Shown in pieces: positions 5,422-8,474 of a DNA stretch of 8,474 bases; position 1 is the first letter of the stretch, and each line of letters opens with the position of its first letter. Where the stretch lies: contig JADGGV010000148.1 of assembly GCA_019689775.1 (NCBI GenBank), forward strand, positions 1 through 8,474. Direction: 5' to 3'. Made by a program: the position numbers and the translations under genes. This stretch comes from Gemmatimonadota bacterium. Its GTDB lineage: Bacteria > Gemmatimonadota > Gemmatimonadetes > Longimicrobiales > RSA9. The notes beneath the pieces are model-generated. The model made no database searches and was not told where the DNA came from. It worked only from the letters and a program-made list of their open reading frames with translations.

Positions 5422-6003
5422 TTAAGCGTCCGCGACGTGCAGGTCGCGCACGACGGTAATCTCCATGCAGGTCGCCCGCTTGGCGCAGGATGCGCAGTCG
5501 GCGGCGATCTTCTGCGGGAACTCCTCGACTCGCCCGGTGCGGAAGCCGAGGCGGTGGAAGAAGCCGGGCTGGAGCGTGAGCGCGAAGACGCGCGCGATGC
5601 CGAGGTCGAGCGCCTCGTCCACGAGGGCGTCGACGAGGCAGCGGCCGATGCCGCGGCCATGGCAGTGCTCGGCCACGGCCAGCGCGCCGATCTCCGCGAG
5701 CTGCGGCGAGTAGATGCGGAGCGCGCCGCAGCCGACGAGCGCGTCGCCGTCCTCCGCGATCACGAACTCGCGGATGTTGCGATAGACCTGCTCCGGCGTG
5801 CGCGGGAGGAGCAGCCCGCGTCGCGCGAAGCCGTCGAGCAGCTCCAAGATCGCCGGCACGTCGGCGAGCCGGGCGGCGCGCAGCCGAACCGCGGGCGTGA
5901 TGGCGGCGAGCACGTCCTCGCCGAGGTGCACGACCCCGCCCGTCACGACCAGCGGCCGAGCCGGGGCGCCGGACGCCGGCAGCTCCCAGTGCGCCGTGCT
6001 CAC
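5422..6003 (-). CDS. argA: GNAT-type N-acetylglutamate synthase (short ArgA)
   Basis: Likely transfers acetyl from acetyl-CoA to glutamate, the first step of arginine synthesis. It has 193 residues and lacks the amino-acid-kinase domain of classical ArgA (about 440 residues), so it resembles the short single-domain NAGS of actinobacteria. The GNAT domain runs from about residue 40. Visible are PRTPEQVYRNIREF (67-80), GCGALRIY (91-98), LAEIGALAV (102-110), the acetyl-CoA loop HGRGIG (115-120) and FFHRLGF (148-154). The end resembles ArgA-like proteins, PQKIAADC-x2-C-x5-C, with C170, C173 and C179 that might bind metal. Residues 1-38 precede the fold and match nothing I know. The GTG start at 6003 overlaps the argD stop as GTGA but lacks a clear Shine-Dalgarno; later in-frame GTG codons (residues 20, 25, 31) are alternatives. 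The place inside the arg operon makes NAGS the best reading; a different GNAT substrate cannot be excluded. Confidence 0.85.
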   Translation of the reverse strand: MSTAHWELPASGAPARPLVVTGGVVHLGEDVLAAITPAVRLRAARLADVPAILELLDGFARRGLLLPRTPEQVYRNIREFVIAEDGDALVGCGALRIYSPQLAEIGALAVAEHCHGRGIGRCLVDALVDEALDLGIARVFALTLQPGFFHRLGFRTGRVEEFPQKIAADCASCAKRATCMEITVVRDLHVADA

Positions 6004-7211
6004 GCCAGGACCCCGGCGAGGATCGCGCAGCCCGCGTCGAGGTCCGCCGGCTCGATGGCGAGCGGCGGCAGCAGCCGGACGACGCGCTCGCCCGCGGAGC
6101 AGACGAGCAGGCCCCGCTCCAGGGCGGCGGCGACGCGCGGTGCGGCCGGCTCGCTCAGCTCGATGCCGATCATGAGGCCGACGCCGCGGACCGAGCGCAC
6201 GACGCCGTTGCCGACGAGCCGCTCCAGGGCGGCGCGCAGCCGCTCAGCCTTCCAGCGCACCTCGGCCAGGAACTCCGGCGCGGCCAGACGCCGCACGACC
6301 TCGAGGGCGACACGGGCGACCGCCGGGCCGCCGCCGAACGTCGTGCCGTGATCGCCCGGCAGGATGGCCGATGCGACCGTCTCCGTCAGCAGCACGGCGC
6401 CCATCGGGAGGCCGCCCGCCAGCGGCTTCGCCAGCGTGACGATGTCGGGGACGACGCCGGCCGCCTCGTAGGCAAACAGGCGCCCGGTCCGGCCGAGCCC
6501 GCACTGCACCTCGTCGAGGATGAACGCGGCGCCGGCCTGCGTCGTCAGCTCGCGCAGCAACTGGAGGTACTCCGCGGGGATGGGATGCACGCCCCCCTCG
6601 CCCTGCACCGGCTCGGCGATGACCGCGGCCGTGCGCTCCGCAGAGATCGCCGCGCGCGCGGCCGCCTCGTCGCCCACCGGAATGAACCGGACGCCCGGCA
6701 TCAGCGGGCGGAACGGCTCCTGGTAGGCCGGTCGGTCCGTCGCCGCGAGCGAGCCGAACAGCCGGCCGTGGAAGGAGCCGTGCAGCGCCACGATCTCGTG
6801 CTTCGCCGCCCCGCCCGCCGCGCCCGCCCAGCGCCGCGCGAACTTGAACGCCGCCTCGTTCGCCTCCCCGCCCGAGTTGCAGAAGAAGACCTTGTCGGCG
6901 AACGAGCGGGCGACCAGCTCCCGCGCCAGCTCCGCCGCCGGCGCCGTGCGGAACAGGTTCGACGCGTGCAGCAGCCCGCTCGCCGCGCCGACCGCCAGCG
7001 CCTCGGCGATGCCGTCGTCGCCGTAGCCGAGCGCGTTCACGCCGAGCCCGCTCGTGAAGTCGAGGTACTCGCGCCCCTCGGCGTCGATCAGCCGGCTGCC
7101 GCGCCCGGCCACGAACACCGGCGCGGGCAGCTTGTAGACGCCGAGAAGCGCCGAATCGTCGTAATCGGCCGCCGCGGCCGACCCCGTTATCGCCGAAAGC
7201 ACCGAGCTCAT
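6000..7211 (-). CDS. argD: acetylornithine aminotransferase
   Basis: PLP-dependent class-III aminotransferase converting N-acetylglutamate semialdehyde and glutamate to N-acetylornithine and 2-oxoglutarate; cytoplasmic. It has 403 residues, the normal length. Visible are YLDFTSGLGVNALGY (49-63), the PLP phosphate loop NSGGEANE (112-119), SFHGRLFG (146-153), EPVQGEGG (200-207), the PLP-contacting Asp in ILDEVQCGLGRTG (D233) and the Schiff-base lysine in TLAKPLAGGLPMG (K262). The open frame continues upstream through argB, but ATG at 7211 is chosen: it overlaps the argB stop as ATGA, and GGAGGAGG lies 7 bases before it, inside the last argB codons. It ends in a GTGA overlap with the N-acetyltransferase gene. 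Class-III relatives that act on succinylornithine or lysine-pathway substrates are alternatives, but the neighbours favour arginine. Confidence 0.95.
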   Translation of the reverse strand: MSSVLSAITGSAAAADYDDSALLGVYKLPAPVFVAGRGSRLIDAEGREYLDFTSGLGVNALGYGDDGIAEALAVGAASGLLHASNLFRTAPAAELARELVARSFADKVFFCNSGGEANEAAFKFARRWAGAAGGAAKHEIVALHGSFHGRLFGSLAATDRPAYQEPFRPLMPGVRFIPVGDEAAARAAISAERTAAVIAEPVQGEGGVHPIPAEYLQLLRELTTQAGAAFILDEVQCGLGRTGRLFAYEAAGVVPDIVTLAKPLAGGLPMGAVLLTETVASAILPGDHGTTFGGGPAVARVALEVVRRLAAPEFLAEVRWKAERLRAALERLVGNGVVRSVRGVGLMIGIELSEPAAPRVAAALERGLLVCSAGERVVRLLPPLAIEPADLDAGCAILAGVLA

Positions 7212-7969
7212 GCGAACGCCTCCTCCGCCGCCCGCACCGCTGTGCCGGCGTCCGGGTTGGTCAACAGCTCGAGCGTGCCGATGCGCACGCACGGAACCCC
7301 ACCGCCCAACGCCGCCAGGGCGGCCTCCAGCTTCACCGCCATCCCGCCGCTCGCCGCGCCGGACGCTACCATCCCCTCCGCCGCCGCCGCGGAGAGTCCG
7401 GGAAGGACCACCCCGCCGGCGAGCACGCCCGGCACGTCCGTCAGGTAGAGCAGCTCCGACGCGCCGAGCGCCGCCGCGACCGCCGTCGCCGCCTCGTCCG
7501 CGTTCACGTTCAGCGGGGCGCCGTCGACGCCGCGTGAGACCGGCGAGACGACCGGCGTGTGCCCCGCCGCCAGCAGCGACTCGAGCAGCGACGCCCGCAC
7601 CGAAACGAGCTCGCCGACCCGGCCGAGAGCGCCGTTCTCCCGCGGCCGGGCCAGCAGCAACCCTCCGTCCTCGCCCGACAGTCCGATCGCATCCACGCCC
7701 GCGGACAGCAGCGCCGCGACCACGCGCTTGTTGATCCGCCCGGAGAGCACCATCGCCGTCACATCCATCGCCTCCGGCGGCGTCACGCGCCGGCCGTCCA
7801 CCCACGTCACCGTCACCCCGAGCCGTGACGACAGCTCGCTGATCTCCGGCCCGCCGCCGTGCACCACCACGACCGGCCCCCGCACCGCCGCGACGTGCGC
7901 GGCGAAGGACGCCAGCCACGCCGCATCCCCGAGCACGCTCCCGCCGACCTTCACGACGCGCGGCCTCAC
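7208..7969 (-). CDS. argB: acetylglutamate kinase
   Basis: Phosphorylates N-acetylglutamate with ATP, second step of arginine synthesis; cytoplasmic amino-acid-kinase fold. It has 253 residues, close to the E. coli enzyme. Visible are the nucleotide-binding start VVKVGGSVL (5-13), VHGGGPEIS (36-44), DGRRVTPPEAMDV (58-70, the substrate-binding Arg loop), GLSGEDGG (96-103), LNVNADEAA (152-160) and LYLTDVPGVL (173-182). The first strand begins at residue 5, so the N-terminal helix that arginine-inhibited hexameric enzymes use for feedback control is absent. The start is GTG at 7969, overlapping the argC stop as GTGA, with GGAGGGG 8 bases upstream inside argC. The related LysZ carrier-protein kinase was considered; the RVT substrate loop and arg neighbours favour ArgB. 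Confidence 0.93.
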   Translation of the reverse strand: MRPRVVKVGGSVLGDAAWLASFAAHVAAVRGPVVVVHGGGPEISELSSRLGVTVTWVDGRRVTPPEAMDVTAMVLSGRINKRVVAALLSAGVDAIGLSGEDGGLLLARPRENGALGRVGELVSVRASLLESLLAAGHTPVVSPVSRGVDGAPLNVNADEAATAVAAALGASELLYLTDVPGVLAGGVVLPGLSAAAAEGMVASGAASGGMAVKLEAALAALGGGVPCVRIGTLELLTNPDAGTAVRAAEEAFA

Positions 7970-8474
7970 AGCGGCAGCCCCTCCAGCTCGGGAAAGCCGA
8001 GCGCCAGGTTCGCGTTCTGCACCGCCTGCCCCGCCGCCCCCTTCACCAGGTTGTCCAGCGCCGCCACCACGAGCAGCGTCGGCGCCTCGACTCCCTCGAT
8101 CTCCGAGAAGCCCAGCGCGACGACGTTCCGCCCCACCACCCGCCGCAGCGACGGCAGCTCCGAGCCGACCACCTCCACACAGCGCTCGCCCTCGAAGTGC
8201 TCCGCCCAGAGCGCCGCCGCGTCGCTCACCGCGAGCGGCTCGCGTAGCGGCAGGTAGATCGTCTCCAGGATCCCCACGCGCACCGGCAGCAGGTGCGGCG
8301 TGAAGATGATCGACGGCGACTCGCCGCCGGCCGCCCGCGCCAGCACGCGCCGCATCTCCGGAACGTGCCGGTGCCGGTTCCCCACCCCGTATGCCCGGTA
8401 ATCCTCCGCCACCTCGCCGAACAGCAGCTCCCGCTTCGCCGACCGCCCCGCCCCCGTCACCCCCGACGCCGCAT
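7966..8474 (-). CDS. argC: N-acetyl-gamma-glutamyl-phosphate reductase (3' part)
   Basis: NADPH-dependent reduction of acetylglutamyl phosphate to the semialdehyde, third step of arginine synthesis. Only the last 168 complete codons (about half of a typical 340-350-residue protein) are in the window, and the gene runs off the right edge. The fragment opens with AASGVTGAGR, a conserved ArgC stretch, so the open frame continues beyond any internal start such as the GTG at 8460. Further motifs are GNRHRHVPEM with the conserved His pair, TPHLLPVRVGILETIYLP, and the typical end DNLVKGAAGQAVQNANLALGFPELEGLPL. The catalytic Cys of the family lies upstream, outside the window. It is probably near the head of the operon; the promoter is not visible here. 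Confidence 0.95.
   Translation of the reverse strand, partial: AASGVTGAGRSAKRELLFGEVAEDYRAYGVGNRHRHVPEMRRVLARAAGGESPSIIFTPHLLPVRVGILETIYLPLREPLAVSDAAALWAEHFEGERCVEVVGSELPSLRRVVGRNVVALGFSEIEGVEAPTLLVVAALDNLVKGAAGQAVQNANLALGFPELEGLPL

Noticed and set aside
4255..6351. Very long plus-strand open frame antisense to argG, the N-acetyltransferase gene and argD
   Set aside because: Composition is Arg/Glu/Ala/Val-biased as expected of a shadow frame in GC-rich DNA, it lacks any motif, and the opposite strand has well-supported conserved genes.
7208..7969. Kinase as LysZ of a carrier-protein (LysW) lysine/arginine pathway
   Set aside because: The substrate loop reads RRVT as in ArgB, a GNAT N-acetylglutamate synthase is in the same operon, and no LysW-like small acidic protein is visible in the window.
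1..8474. tRNA, rRNA, CRISPR arrays, insertion sequences, prophage or defence genes
   Set aside because: I looked for conserved RNA motifs, regular direct repeats with spacers, terminal inverted repeats and transposase-like frames on both strands, and saw none.

Overview
The window is very GC-rich, and every gene I can support lies on the minus strand, so transcription runs from right to left. A secreted beta-barrel-type protein (signal peptide plus Pro/Ala-rich linker) points to a diderm (Gram-negative-type) bacterium. The combination of high GC, an unknown outer-membrane protein and a compact arg operon would suit a soil or environmental lineage such as Gemmatimonadota. That placement is a guess from style, not a determination.

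Right two thirds (2666-8474): a compact arginine biosynthesis operon in the order argC (3' part only, cut by the window edge), argB, argD, a short GNAT-type N-acetylglutamate synthase (argA-like), argG, argH. Four of the five junctions are 4-base stop/start overlaps (GTGA or ATGA). The only gap is 18 bases before argG, and it holds a good Shine-Dalgarno. The enzymes cover glutamate to N-acetylglutamate (argA-like), its phosphorylation (argB), reduction (argC), transamination to N-acetylornithine (argD), then citrulline to argininosuccinate (argG) to arginine plus fumarate (argH). The carbamoyltransferase and the deacetylation step (argF with argE or argJ, or an acetylornithine-type route) are not in the window. 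The operon ends in a textbook intrinsic terminator 15 bases after argH.

Middle (1831-2616): a separate gene for an unrecognised 225-residue, mostly helical, charged protein made of two diverged copies of one module. It is followed by a long GC-rich hairpin that may be its terminator.

Left (1-1830): a roughly 400-base gene-free region that looks regulatory. It contains a close match to a sigma-54 (-24/-12) promoter, palindromes just upstream of it, and a perfect 10-bp stem in the inferred leader. This precedes a 447-residue exported protein with a probable outer-membrane beta-barrel, a Pro-rich linker and a C-terminal domain I do not recognise. After its stop there is a low-complexity G/C stretch at the window edge that includes a terminator-like hairpin with six Ts.

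I saw no mobile element, CRISPR array, tRNA or rRNA. The arginine operon is ordinary metabolism with some unusual details. The less-explained parts are the duplicated 225-residue protein and the outer-membrane gene with its control region.
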